NCBI RefSeq assembly: GCF_014207435.1
Contig: NZ_JACHGH010000005.1
Coordinates: 310,001-374,000, forward strand
Length of the DNA: 64,000 bases
Direction of reading: 5' to 3'
Source of the DNA: Salirhabdus euzebyi
GTDB taxonomy: Bacteria; Bacillota; Bacilli; Bacillales; Alkalibacillaceae
Position numbers and translations under genes: made by a program. Each line of letters begins with the position of its first letter. Within the stretch, counting starts at the first letter, position 1. Shown here one piece after another: positions 24,380 to 33,297 of this stretch. The notes below the pieces were generated by a model. The model did not search any database. It worked only from the letters and a program-made list of their open reading frames with translations, and was not told where the DNA came from.

Positions 24380-25882
24380 TCACACAAGTTGTCCCTTCAC
24401 ATAATTAGCTGCTGACTTTCCTGCGGTCTTTCCAAATACAGCACCTGACATTAATCCTGTTCCACCAGGATAATTTTCATAGAAGATCCCACCAATCATT
24501 TCCCCAGAAGCATAAAGACCCTTAATAGGCTGATCATTTTTATTAAGTACCTCTGCATTAGTATTGGCTTTTACTCCTCCAAAGCAGAAAGTAACACCAC
24601 ATGTTACCGGAAAAGCATAATATGGAGGTTGTTCTAATCTTAAAGCCCAATTTGATTTAGGTGGCATAATCCCTTTTGTACCTTTTCCATCTTTTTCGGA
24701 AGGTTCATATTTCCCATTTTGTACTGACTGGTTATATTCTTTAATTGTTTTTAAAAATTGTTTTTTATTGACGTCCAGTTGGTCAGCAAGTTCTTCAAGT
24801 GAATTGGCCTTATAAGATGTTGCTTCATCACGGTCATATTCATCTCTAAGCATTTCTCTTACTTGGGCATCATATATTTGATAAGCCACTTGATCAGGTT
24901 GCTTTAATACTTCACGTCCATACTTTGCATACGTGTAATTCCTGAAATCAGCCCCCTCATCGACAAAACGTTCACCATTCTTGTTAAGCATAATTCCAAG
25001 TGGATAAGAATGTTTCTTAAAAATATCACCTGGTTTTGTAAAATCACCTACTTTCGGAGCATTAGCATCAGTCCCAATAGAATGACACATACTCCAATCT
25101 CCAAATGGTTGAGCTCCAACTTCAAATGCCATTGATAGACCATCACCTGTATTAAATTCAGTTCCCCGTACAATAGCCTTATCCCAGATATCACCTAAAT
25201 TATCTGCTCTTAGTTTATTGTTCGCTTCAAAACTTCCACATGCTAAAATAACACTTTTAGATTTGACAATTACTTCTTCATTTTTCTTATTGACTACAAT
25301 ACCCGCAACCTCACCATTAGCCATAACAATTTTCTTTGCGGGTGATTCATACCAAACATCAATTCCAAGTTCTTCAGCTCGTTCGTTTAATTTTTCAATA
25401 AGTCCAACACCCTTATCCCTTGTTTTGACAGGTAATCCACCCCAAAAATTGTAAATACCATCTTTGAAAAAGGATTGATTATCAAAAATTAGATCAAATT
25501 CAATATTGTGCTTGTGCATCCATTTAATCGTTTCAAAAGATTCATTTACCAAATAACTTGCTAATTCTGGTTCCGACTTATTGCCTGTTGCTTTCATCAA
25601 ATCTCCATGGAAAAGTTTTTTAGTATAAGCGGGCATGTTAATTCTTGCTGCAAGTTCATCTGTAATACTAGGTATTACTTTTCTTAGATCTTCTAAACTA
25701 TTGAACGCAAAACGTATAGCACCGTCTGTAAAGAAAGAATTTCCTCCCCTTTTATTTTTGGGACCTTTTTCTAAAACAAGTACTTTTGCCCCATTTTCAC
25801 AGGCTGAAAGTGCTGAACAAAGTGCAGCATTTCCTGCACCTACTACCACAACATCATAAATCCATTCTGAGTGGTTCGACAA
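24380..25882 (-). CDS. FAD-dependent dehydrogenase, fumarate reductase/TcuA-like flavoprotein
   Basis: 500 residues. The N-terminal dinucleotide motif 'VVVVGAGNAALCSALSA' (about 11-27) precedes a fumarate-reductase-type flavoprotein body. 'EGADFRNYTYAKYGREVL' (about 313-330) and 'EQPPYYAFPVTCGVTFCFGGV' closely follow the pattern of tricarballylate dehydrogenase TcuA, which oxidises a saturated tricarboxylate to its enoate. There is no secretion signal or heme domain, so it is cytosolic. Start is TTG at 25882 behind GAGGTGATC. It is first in the minus-strand operon and divergent from the LysR gene, so it is likely the direct LysR target. Confidence 0.87.
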   Translation of the reverse strand: MSNHSEWIYDVVVVGAGNAALCSALSACENGAKVLVLEKGPKNKRGGNSFFTDGAIRFAFNSLEDLRKVIPSITDELAARINMPAYTKKLFHGDLMKATGNKSEPELASYLVNESFETIKWMHKHNIEFDLIFDNQSFFKDGIYNFWGGLPVKTRDKGVGLIEKLNERAEELGIDVWYESPAKKIVMANGEVAGIVVNKKNEEVIVKSKSVILACGSFEANNKLRADNLGDIWDKAIVRGTEFNTGDGLSMAFEVGAQPFGDWSMCHSIGTDANAPKVGDFTKPGDIFKKHSYPLGIMLNKNGERFVDEGADFRNYTYAKYGREVLKQPDQVAYQIYDAQVREMLRDEYDRDEATSYKANSLEELADQLDVNKKQFLKTIKEYNQSVQNGKYEPSEKDGKGTKGIMPPKSNWALRLEQPPYYAFPVTCGVTFCFGGVKANTNAEVLNKNDQPIKGLYASGEMIGGIFYENYPGGTGLMSGAVFGKTAGKSAANYVKGQLV

Positions 25883-26071
25883 TTAAGATCACCTCTGAAC
25901 AATTTTAATTTTCACTATATTTTGACTTCTCAAACGCTTACATTTAGATTAAAATAAACTGGAATATAAGTGAAATATTTAAATTTTATAAATTACTATA
26001 AAATTTTTTAATGGAATATACCAAAACATATTAACTCTGTAGGTTTTAAAAAAATGAAAAGGAGTAATGAC

Positions 26072-26938
26072 ATGACGGAAAAAGACTGGGAACTATTGTT
26101 AACATTACATAAAGAAGGAAGTATAACAAAAGCTGCTCAAAAACTTTATATATCTCAACCAGCACTCACATATAGAATTAAACAAATCGAAAAAGAATTT
26201 AACTCACAAATTATTTTGAGAGGAAGTAAAGGAGTTGTATTTACCAGTGAGGGAGACTATCTTGTTAAGTATGCAGAATCCATGAAAAGACAACTACAAA
26301 TCGCAAAAGATAATTTAACAAATATGAAAAACAATATTCAGGGGATATTAAGAATAGGAGTTTCGAGTAACTTCGCAATGTACCAATTACCTAATATATT
26401 AGAAGGATTCCTGGCAAAATTTCCAAATATCGAAATTGACTTAACTACTGGATGGAGTTCAAAGGTTTTAAAACTAATTCAAAGTGAAGAAATACATGTA
26501 GCTATTATTAGGGGTGACCATGTGTGGTCTGGAGAGCAAATCACATTAAATAAGGAAGCCCTTTGTATCGCATCCAAAAAAGAAATAGACTTAAATAATT
26601 TACCTAATCAAAATTTAATCCAATATCAAACAGACGTTAGTCTAAAGAAAACATTTGATGATTGGTGGTTAAAAACATTTAACAAGACACCAAAAGTTTC
26701 TATGGAAGTAGATAGCATAGAAACCTGTAAAGGATTAGTAAAAACAGGTCTTGGATATGGTATATTTCCAAGTATTTGTTTAGAAGATACCGTAGATCTA
26801 CATACTATGGACTTGACTATAGATAATAAGAAATTACTTAGAAAAACATCTCTTTTATATCGCAAAGAGCTCCTAGATTTAAGTGTAGTTAACGCATTTG
26901 TAAGTTTCCTTAAAGACAAATACAATATTGTTTATTAG
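26072..26938 (+). CDS. LysR-family transcriptional regulator
   Basis: About 288 residues. The N-terminal winged helix-turn-helix reads 'TLHKEGSITKAAQKLYISQPALTYRIKQIEKEF', with the co-inducer-binding LysR_substrate domain from about residue 90 ('GILRIGVSSNFAMYQLPNIL'). An in-frame ATG at 26054 precedes, but AAAGGAG sits 8-9 bases before the ATG at 26072, which I take as start. It is transcribed divergently from the flavoprotein operon across a 189-base AT-rich gap and converges on the MFS gene with a 4-base overlap. It probably senses the imported compound or an intermediate and controls the island. Confidence 0.92.
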   Translation: MTEKDWELLLTLHKEGSITKAAQKLYISQPALTYRIKQIEKEFNSQIILRGSKGVVFTSEGDYLVKYAESMKRQLQIAKDNLTNMKNNIQGILRIGVSSNFAMYQLPNILEGFLAKFPNIEIDLTTGWSSKVLKLIQSEEIHVAIIRGDHVWSGEQITLNKEALCIASKKEIDLNNLPNQNLIQYQTDVSLKKTFDDWWLKTFNKTPKVSMEVDSIETCKGLVKTGLGYGIFPSICLEDTVDLHTMDLTIDNKKLLRKTSLLYRKELLDLSVVNAFVSFLKDKYNIVY

Positions 26939-28119
26939 TTATTACCTTTCTTCAATACCAATGTGGTTGGACAATTATCATTTATTTTTGTTTTAGCTCC
27001 ACTGAATAGAATTAATGTGCCCGCGAAGAAAAACGCAAATGACATACTAAAAATCTGAGCAACAAAACCAAATAATACAGGAGAGGATAATTGTGCAAAT
27101 CGACTTGCTGATAATCTTAGCCCTAAACCTTCACCAATTCTTTTTTGTGGTAAAATATGTACCATGGTAGAAATTGAAAGAGGCTGACCTAACCCTAGCC
27201 CCATTCCAAGGATAAAGGAAACTAATATTAATGAAATGGAACTTGAGGCTATGGGGATTAATAAAAATAGAGCACCAGATCCCAATATTGCACACAAAGT
27301 AATGTTATTTCTTCCAAACTTCAAAATTAAGTAAGGCATTGACCACCTAACTATTATTCCAGCAAAGGCATTAATGGAAACAATAAAACCAATCATAGAA
27401 TTTGAAAGTCCATTACTAATACCAATTAAAGGGATATAAGCAGTAAAAATATCCCTTCCTGCTAATACAATCATAGAAATTAATATCACCTTACGGATAT
27501 CTACCTCTTTTAACAATGTTAATGAATTAATAAATTTTGCGGTTCTTTTGTAATAGTTTATTTCTTGTTTTTTATCTTTTATATTGGAAGCAATAAAAAG
27601 AGATGGTAGGATAGCTAGTCCCATTAATGCAAAGGAAATTCGATATCCCCACACTTCTGCGAATACACCACTAAGCAACGGACCAATAAAACTTCCTATT
27701 GAAACACCCACACTAATCATTACGATATTATGATCTTTTTCTTGCTCAGAAGAATCAGTTCCTCCATAAGTTTGTGCTCCCATTATAAATACCGTGTAAA
27801 CACTACCAGCTAAAATTTGTGAAATATATAATCCAACCATATTAGGAAAAAAGAAGGGAACTAATAGTGATCCTATCCCGATCACTCCACTCAAGATGAT
27901 TGGATTCTTATAACCTATTTTATCCATCACCTGACCAACTTTAATAGCTATTAAAAATGGAAATAAAGAAAAAACGGATACGAGCAAACCTATATCAAAG
28001 TGATCAGCATTTAATTCATCTGCAATTAAAGGAATAAGGGGACGGGCGCCCATAACTCCAGTTACGAAAAATAAAGGTACTATTAATTTTAAATTTATAC
28101 TTCTCTTTCGGAGGCTCAT
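26935..28119 (-). CDS. MFS transporter
   Basis: 394 residues, twelve predicted membrane segments. The segment after the second helix, 'KVGQVMDKIGYKNPIIL' (about 60-76), is the MFS loop 2-3 motif (G-x-x-x-D-x-x-G). It resembles YxaM/AraJ-like drug or metabolite exporters more than sugar symporters. The 3' end overlaps the LysR 3' end by 4 bases, tail to tail. It may export or import a substrate related to the LIV island, or be unrelated; nothing in the sequence decides. Confidence 0.88.
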   Translation of the reverse strand: MSLRKRSINLKLIVPLFFVTGVMGARPLIPLIADELNADHFDIGLLVSVFSLFPFLIAIKVGQVMDKIGYKNPIILSGVIGIGSLLVPFFFPNMVGLYISQILAGSVYTVFIMGAQTYGGTDSSEQEKDHNIVMISVGVSIGSFIGPLLSGVFAEVWGYRISFALMGLAILPSLFIASNIKDKKQEINYYKRTAKFINSLTLLKEVDIRKVILISMIVLAGRDIFTAYIPLIGISNGLSNSMIGFIVSINAFAGIIVRWSMPYLILKFGRNNITLCAILGSGALFLLIPIASSSISLILVSFILGMGLGLGQPLSISTMVHILPQKRIGEGLGLRLSASRFAQLSSPVLFGFVAQIFSMSFAFFFAGTLILFSGAKTKINDNCPTTLVLKKGNN

Positions 28120-28250
28120 TATGAAAACCTTCTTCTTATGTAGATATGTTAATAATTTACTAATTCAATATTATATTAAGGATAGATATAAAAAAAATAT
28201 TAATATTTTATGCTTACCCATTAAAAACTTTAATTATATAAGAATATAAA

Positions 28251-28277
28251 AAAGCCTGAGAATAAAACTCAGGCTTT
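28251..28277 (-). terminator. Terminator of the LCP gene
   Basis: 10-bp perfect stem AAAGCCTGAG/CTCAGGCTTT; minus strand continues TTTATATTC. It begins 5 bases beyond the LCP stop. Confidence 0.9.
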
Positions 28278-28281
28278 CTCC

Positions 28282-29238
28282 CTATACTTCCTCATTAAAC
28301 TCAACAATCATTTCATGCACTTTCTTCCGCTCTTCCTCTGATACAATCAAATAATAAATATCACCAATGTAGGTACCGTTTCCGGTTACTTGATAGTTAG
28401 ATGTATTTTTTCTTGCATCTCGGTAGTTTTTAAAAATATTCTTCATATCTTCAAAATTCATATTTGTTTGCATATTGTCACCAAGTACAGCTAACACGTC
28501 ATCTATTTTTGTAATGGAACCTATATTTGCGCCTTTATCAATAATTCCTTCAATCACTTGACGTTGACGTTGGTTTCTACCAAAATCACCATTCGGATCT
28601 TGATAACGCATGCGAACGTAACCCATCGCTAGCTCTCCATCTAATTCGAGTTCACCTTTTTTATAATGAAAGTCTCGGGAATCATCCATCCAATCAATAT
28701 CATTATTTACGGTAATTCCACCTACAGCGTCCACCAAATCAGTAAGACCTTCCATATTCATTTTTACGTAGTAATCTAATTCAATATTTGCGAAATTCTC
28801 AACGGTTGCAATTGCCATATCCGTTCCACCAAAAGCATAAGCATGGTTGATTTTGTCATCAAAACCCCTGCCGACAATTTCCGTACGGCTATCACGAGGT
28901 ATACTAATGATTTGCATACTATCTGTGTTCGGATTTACCGATAGAACCATCAATGTATCAGATCGCCCTCTGTCATATTCACGTTCATCCACACCCATTA
29001 ATAAGATGTTCAGCGGCTCTTTTCTTTCAGCCTTCTCCTTCTGCTCCGGTGTCCGGTCAATACTTTTTACGGGGGTATACATTCTGTCATTTACCGTGTT
29101 TTTCACATTAGAATAAACACTATAAGCAAAAATTCCCGCACCTATTATAAGGATGGAGGAGACAGCTAACGAAATTTTGAAAAGCTTCTTTCTTCTCGAA
29201 CTAACTTTTTTCTCTTTGTTGTTTTCCAAGTAATTCAC
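28282..29238 (-). CDS. LytR-CpsA-Psr (LCP) family wall-polymer ligase
   Basis: 318 residues. A short basic cytosolic N-terminus (KKVSSRRKKLFK) precedes one membrane helix (about 22-43); the rest is extracellular. LCP signatures are 'LNILLMGVDEREYDRGRSDTL' in two parts (about 78-98) and 'QIISIPRDSRTEI' (about 113-125), containing the Asp and Arg residues that bind the polyprenyl pyrophosphate group. These enzymes attach teichoic acids or other phosphate-linked glycopolymers to peptidoglycan. Single-gene unit with its own terminator. Which of the TagT/U/V functions it has cannot be decided. Confidence 0.93.
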   Translation of the reverse strand: MNYLENNKEKKVSSRRKKLFKISLAVSSILIIGAGIFAYSVYSNVKNTVNDRMYTPVKSIDRTPEQKEKAERKEPLNILLMGVDEREYDRGRSDTLMVLSVNPNTDSMQIISIPRDSRTEIVGRGFDDKINHAYAFGGTDMAIATVENFANIELDYYVKMNMEGLTDLVDAVGGITVNNDIDWMDDSRDFHYKKGELELDGELAMGYVRMRYQDPNGDFGRNQRQRQVIEGIIDKGANIGSITKIDDVLAVLGDNMQTNMNFEDMKNIFKNYRDARKNTSNYQVTGNGTYIGDIYYLIVSEEERKKVHEMIVEFNEEV

Positions 29239-29280
29239 CTCAAGTATCCTAAACTTCCTTATATTAGTATAACATTAAAT

Positions 29281-29311
29281 CGACAAATTTCGGGTGGTGA
29301 CAGGCACACCC
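29281..29311 (-). repeat. Dispersed GGTGCCTGTCACC element, copy 2
   Basis: CGACAAATTTCGGGTGGTGA followed by CAGGCACACC plus one base; it ends exactly at the stop codon (29312-29314) of the SGNH-like gene. Same orientation relative to the gene as copies 1, 3, 4 and 6. Confidence 0.85.
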
Positions 29312-30370
29312 CTAATTCGTAATAACCTCTAAAACTTCTAATTCGGCTCCTATTGCGTTTTCATTAGTTAGTATGGACGGTTGAACAGTCAGTGCGTGAT
29401 CTCCGTCTGCCAAACTACTATTTAGTAAAAGCGTCGTTTCACCGTCATTTTCACTATACGTATCAAAACTTTGTATATATTGACCATCTAGGTAAATATC
29501 TGCAACTCCCTTACTTGCACCTGTGGCAAATGTAACAGCTACTAGACTACCAGTAAAGCCTAATGATGCAATATTTTCTACCATAGTAATAGTCGAAATA
29601 ACATTCATTTTAGTAAATTTAGTGGAATCTTTAAATAAATGTTCCTTTTCTTCGCGTGTGATGGCCTTATTATAAAAGACATTTGAACGGATTAAATCAA
29701 ACATTTGTTTAGCATATAGTATATGCCCTTCTTCATTCGGTTGTGACCCATCTATCGTTAATTGATCTACTGATTGCTCAAAAGCTATTCTAGTATCTAC
29801 ATAAGAAACATTGTAATACCTTGCCAATTCTTGCAGTTTTTTAGCGTAATCATCTTCCATTACATTATTCACAACTACTATTACTTCTGCTTGCTCATTA
29901 TTACCTAAAATTTCTCTTAATAGACTTTCATAAAAAGCAGCATATTCATTTACTTTTAAACCATTCGATTCGTTTTCTCTTAACGCTAGAATGATTAAAT
30001 CATTAGCCTTTTCCTCTGAACGGGAATACTCTATCCAACTCTGAAAAACATCAGGTTTAGAAGTATGTAATAAATCTATATTAGCACTAGCCTTATATTT
30101 CTCTTTAATAGAATCTGAAAGGTAAGGAGCCCACTCCCCATTTCCAATTACTAGCATTTTATAAGGATCACCATTCTTTATTTTGTGAAAAAAACCAAGT
30201 TCCTGCTCCTCAGTAGAACCATTAGTTTGTAATGAAGTGGTTTTTGTTAGTTCATTTTCACCTTGAATCAATTTTAATTGTGCTTCCTGATACTTCGGGC
30301 CAAAAATAATGGTAGCTATTAACGTTATCATTGCAGCTAACATAAATAAAATACCGAGCTTCTTTTTCAC
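29312..30370 (-). CDS. Membrane-anchored SGNH/GDSL-hydrolase-like protein
   Basis: About 352 residues. An N-terminal membrane anchor (KKKLGILFMLAAMITLIATII) is followed by an extracellular domain. 'YKMLVIGNGEWAPYL' occupies the position of the SGNH block I, but the GDS serine is not conserved (G-N-G). 'DGSQPNEEGHILYA' matches the block V D-x-x-H pair, so the fold is likely while the nucleophile may be missing or displaced. A C-terminal beta-domain of about 100 residues follows. The start is GTG at 30370, 6 bases after AGGAGG; the in-frame ATG at 30430 lacks a ribosome site. It may bind or deacetylate wall glycans. Confidence 0.7.
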   Translation of the reverse strand: MKKKLGILFMLAAMITLIATIIFGPKYQEAQLKLIQGENELTKTTSLQTNGSTEEQELGFFHKIKNGDPYKMLVIGNGEWAPYLSDSIKEKYKASANIDLLHTSKPDVFQSWIEYSRSEEKANDLIILALRENESNGLKVNEYAAFYESLLREILGNNEQAEVIVVVNNVMEDDYAKKLQELARYYNVSYVDTRIAFEQSVDQLTIDGSQPNEEGHILYAKQMFDLIRSNVFYNKAITREEKEHLFKDSTKFTKMNVISTITMVENIASLGFTGSLVAVTFATGASKGVADIYLDGQYIQSFDTYSENDGETTLLLNSSLADGDHALTVQPSILTNENAIGAELEVLEVITN

Positions 30371-30473
30371 CAAACCCCTCCTGACAGTACATGGATTTAT
30401 TTTACATTTAATCATTAGAAAAATAAACAAAATATGACAATTTTTTCAACTTACTCCTTAAATCAAGCAAATG

Positions 30474-30504
30474 AAAAAGGCCTAACACGACTAAAGTTAG
30501 ACCT
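30474..30504 (-). terminator. Terminator of the 30513-31082 gene
   Basis: Minus strand AGGTCTAAC / GTTAGGCCT (one G-U pair), followed by TTTTTCATTT. Confidence 0.85.
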
Positions 30505-30512
30505 TCATAAGT

Positions 30513-31082
30513 TTAGTGATGACTTTCAATATAATCCTGTTCTTCCTCTGGGCTTAAAATTCCAGTCGCTTTCCCAACATTACCACCTTGTAGCTTCCAA
30601 ATGGCATTATGGTCCTTATCAATCTCAGAAAAGTCCTCCCGCTCCCACTTACGCAAAATTTCTTCGTAAATATCCTCGTGCTTAAGGTCTATCTCGTTTA
30701 ATCCATTAAGTAACCACTGAATTCTAGCGGGATGCAATTCATAAAATCCCCACTTTTTCTTAGCCCGAACCTTTTGGTGGGACATTCCGTGAATAAACTC
30801 TTTATAATGAACATCTTTTAACTCACTTATTTTTTCTTCCGTACCAAATGGATTGAGCCCTTGTTCCTGAAAGTGAGTTAAATCATCCTCCGTAATTACT
30901 CCTTTTATTTTTTCTCTATCGTCTTCTAAAACTTGCGTATCTTCCTTTTCCACTTCATCTTCCACATCAAGTGCCTTTTGTCTATTGAATTCATCATTTG
31001 AACTGTTGAACCAATCGAATAGCCCCCATATAACAAGACCGACCATCAAAAGGGAACTTGTTATCAATGTACTTCTTTTCAA
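30513..31082 (-). CDS. Membrane-anchored hypothetical protein (DUF6241-like)
   Basis: 189 residues. One N-terminal membrane helix (about 7-24), an acidic linker (VEDEVEKEDTQVLEDDREK), then a compact domain with 'FIHGMSHQKVRAKKKWGFYEL' and 'IQWLLNGLNEIDLKHEDIYEEILRKWEREDFS'. I associate this HGMSHQKV/KWGF pattern with a DUF (6241) found in Bacillus, from memory. The domain should face outward. No catalytic motif is obvious. Start ATG; ribosome site GGGAAGATAGT is moderate. It lies upstream of the SGNH-like gene but with its own terminator. Confidence 0.7.
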   Translation of the reverse strand: MKRSTLITSSLLMVGLVIWGLFDWFNSSNDEFNRQKALDVEDEVEKEDTQVLEDDREKIKGVITEDDLTHFQEQGLNPFGTEEKISELKDVHYKEFIHGMSHQKVRAKKKWGFYELHPARIQWLLNGLNEIDLKHEDIYEEILRKWEREDFSEIDKDHNAIWKLQGGNVGKATGILSPEEEQDYIESHH

Positions 31083-31271
31083 ACTATCTTCCCTCCACTA
31101 ATTCCGTCTAATATTATTTTACTCTTTTTAACAAAAAATACCTATTACTGCGATTTCCATGCACCAATACCTTGCTCCAACAGCTTTCTACTTTTTTCGC
31201 TATCGTACAATAGCAATTATGCTATAATCATAGAAATTATATACATACATAACAACAGGGGAGAGAAGTCT

Positions 31272-31901
31272 ATGTCATTGAAATTTTGTACAAATTGCGG
31301 CCGAAAACTGATCCCAGAAGAAAAATTTTGTAGTCAGTGTGGGCAAAAGTTAGAAGAAAATGAAACATCTGGGGGAGAAGAACTACTACAAACTACAACC
31401 GAATCAAGTAAACAACCTTTCATTAAAAATAAAAAGTTTGTTTCTCTTATTGTTGCTGGTTTATTCGCATTATTTCTTATTTATTTTTTCCTTATTGATA
31501 CGCCTCATAATTCAAAAGTAAAAGGGGTCTCTGATGAAGTTTACTATGAGTTAGTAGAACAATATTTTTATTTAGAAAGGCAAATGGATATGTTAGAAAA
31601 TGGAGGTTTAGAGGCCTTTATTGATTGGATGAAATCCCAGGAACAGTACAAAGAAGCAGAAGAGGTTGCCGAAAAGGAAGATATAGTAGTAAATCCTGGA
31701 GAAGTATTTCCCAATACGTTACTTCTTGAATTTATGAAGAATAGAGAGTCTTTTTCTTCAAAAGAGACAGAACTGGTTGGAAAAATTCAAGATATGTATA
31801 GATTAGTAATGCGAAGAGAGACGGAAGAATATAAAATGATGAGCGAAGAACTGAAAGAGGAAATGCAAATAAAAGACTCCTACAATCCATTTGATGAATA
31901 G
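31272..31901 (+). CDS. Zinc-ribbon single-pass membrane protein, paralogue 1
   Basis: 209 residues. The N-terminal zinc ribbon 'FCTNCGRKLIPEEKFCSQCG' (two CxxC knuckles, residues 5-24) is cytosolic, followed by a Glu-rich linker, one membrane helix (about 55-75), and an external helical domain of about 130 residues beginning 'NSKVKGVSDEVYYELVEQYFYLERQMDM'. ATG follows GGGGAGAGAAGTCT. A paralogue lies 110 bases downstream with its own terminator between them. Function is unknown; the layout (zinc ribbon, TM, extracytoplasmic domain) suggests a sensor or anchoring role. Confidence 0.8.
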   Translation: MSLKFCTNCGRKLIPEEKFCSQCGQKLEENETSGGEELLQTTTESSKQPFIKNKKFVSLIVAGLFALFLIYFFLIDTPHNSKVKGVSDEVYYELVEQYFYLERQMDMLENGGLEAFIDWMKSQEQYKEAEEVAEKEDIVVNPGEVFPNTLLLEFMKNRESFSSKETELVGKIQDMYRLVMRRETEEYKMMSEELKEEMQIKDSYNPFDE

Positions 31902-31903
31902 CA

Positions 31904-31937
31904 AACAGGGAGCGTTTTTTGTGAGCTCCCTGTTTTC
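31904..31937 (+). terminator. Terminator between the zinc-ribbon paralogues
   Basis: Stem AACAGGGAGC / GCTCCCTGTT with a T-rich loop, followed by TTC. Confidence 0.75.
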
Positions 31938-32010
31938 GACAATTTTATAGTTATTCGAGGTGCAGAATGGTACTATATACTTATATATAAAGACAACGGG
32001 GGGCTACAGT

Positions 32011-32634
32011 ATGTCATCAAAATTTTGCACGAACTGCGGTAGAAAGCTAAATCCAGAGGAAAAGTTTTGTAGTGAATGTGGTCAAAAACTAGTAGAAAAT
32101 GAGCAAAACATACATCTAGAAGAACCTGCTCAACAAAAGCGTTTAGCCTATAGCAAATTTTTTAATAAAAAAACCGCAATAATTGGTTCCCTTATCCTAT
32201 TGCTAGGCATCTTTTACACTATATTTATAGATAGTCCGCGTAATTCACAGGTAAAAGGGGTTTCTGATAAAGTTTATTACCAGCTAGTTGAACAATATTT
32301 TTATTTAGAAACACAAATGGATATGTTTACTAATGACGGTTCAGGAGATATTTTCGAATGGATGGAAGCACAGAAGCAATTCAAGGACGCAGAAAAATAT
32401 GCCGAAAACTCTGACAGAGTACAACATGCGTATCAAGTATTTCCGAATCCGTTATTCTATGAGTATCACGAAAACCAAGATAGCTATTCATCCAAAGAGA
32501 TTGAAATGATTAATAAAGTGTCAGCAATGTTTAGAAGTATAAACTTTTTTAATTACGAAAAATATGAAGAACAAAGTAAAGAACTAGAAAAAGACTTACG
32601 TATAAAAGACTCTTATTATCCTTTTGAAAAATAA
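32011..32634 (+). CDS. Zinc-ribbon single-pass membrane protein, paralogue 2
   Basis: About 207 residues. The zinc ribbon 'FCTNCGRKLNPEEKFCSECG' is nearly identical to paralogue 1; the membrane helix follows near residue 60, and the outer domain repeats 'NSQVKGVSDKVYYQLVEQYFYLETQMDM'. The Glu-rich linker and middle of the outer domain have diverged. An in-frame ATG at 31960 lacks a ribosome site, whereas GGGGGGC lies 7 bases before the ATG at 32011. The ends match ('IKDSYYPFEK' versus 'IKDSYNPFDE'), so this is a whole-gene tandem duplication under separate transcription units. Confidence 0.8.
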   Translation: MSSKFCTNCGRKLNPEEKFCSECGQKLVENEQNIHLEEPAQQKRLAYSKFFNKKTAIIGSLILLLGIFYTIFIDSPRNSQVKGVSDKVYYQLVEQYFYLETQMDMFTNDGSGDIFEWMEAQKQFKDAEKYAENSDRVQHAYQVFPNPLFYEYHENQDSYSSKEIEMINKVSAMFRSINFFNYEKYEEQSKELEKDLRIKDSYYPFEK

Positions 32635-32646
32635 ACAGATCATATG

Positions 32647-32683
32647 AAAGAAGAAGGTTTTCGATAAACCTTCTTCTTTTCTT
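32647..32683. terminator. Bidirectional terminator between zinc-ribbon paralogue 2 and the Lrp-type gene
   Basis: 14-bp stem AAAGAAGAAGGTTT / AAACCTTCTTCTTT with T-runs on the plus strand; A-rich flank gives a weaker tail on the minus strand. Confidence 0.85.
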
Positions 32684-32696
32684 TTGCACAAATATA

Positions 32697-33134
32697 TTAT
32701 TCCATCGGTAGCACGTGACGATAAGGTACAGGTGAGGATAGAATAGTAGACGTATTTATGTTCCCAAAGGGTATCAAATCATCTATTAACGTCATCATAC
32801 TGATCATATTCGGTACAGCCGCCTTTAAAAAATAGCTGACATCCCCGGTTACACGATGTGCTTCGATTATTTCTTCCTTTTCTTTTATACGCGCTTCAAA
32901 GTCCTTCAAGGAAATCTTCAAATCCTTCACTTGAATAATCAACGAAATTTCACGTCCAATTGCTGGTAAAGAAACCCTTGCGCTATATTCTTCAATAATA
33001 CCTTTTTCTTTTAAACGTTGAATCCTCTCCGACACACTTGGTCGGCTTAAAGCTAATTCCTTTGATAACTCACTTATTGTCATTCTAGCATTGGCTTGCA
33101 AAAGCTTTAGTAAATGTATATCAATTTTATCCAT
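32697..33134 (-). CDS. Lrp/AsnC-family transcriptional regulator
   Basis: About 145 residues. The N-terminal helix-turn-helix 'MTISELSKELALSRPSVSERIQRLKEKGII' (about 16-45) leads into the RAM/AsnC ligand domain with 'EIIEAHRVTGDVSYFLKAAV'. AAAGGAG lies 7 bases before the ATG at 33134, so an upstream in-frame TTG (33152) is not the start. Divergent from the YitT gene with 164 bases between; it may control it. Ligand unknown, usually an amino acid. Confidence 0.92.
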   Translation of the reverse strand: MDKIDIHLLKLLQANARMTISELSKELALSRPSVSERIQRLKEKGIIEEYSARVSLPAIGREISLIIQVKDLKISLKDFEARIKEKEEIIEAHRVTGDVSYFLKAAVPNMISMMTLIDDLIPFGNINTSTILSSPVPYRHVLPME

Positions 33135-33297
33135 GAAGGCACTCCTTTTCAAAATGAATATAATTAACCTAAAATAAATTCAAATATAAGGTGATACAAC
33201 CTTTATTGCTTCATTTTACTATACAAACATTATCTTTTACATTTTATCATTATAGTATGGGTTTTTCCGTGATTTTAAGAAAGGATGTTGCGTTTTC

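Noticed and set aside
25928-25943. Possible cre site in the flavoprotein/LysR gap (TCTCAAACGCTTACAT)
   Set aside because: Two mismatches in the left arm; too weak to annotate.
32685-32691. TTGCACA heptamer near the Lrp-type gene 3' end (another at about 48699)
   Set aside because: Single occurrences at gene ends or within the 21-bp array, not in promoters; unlikely to be PRD-regulator operators.
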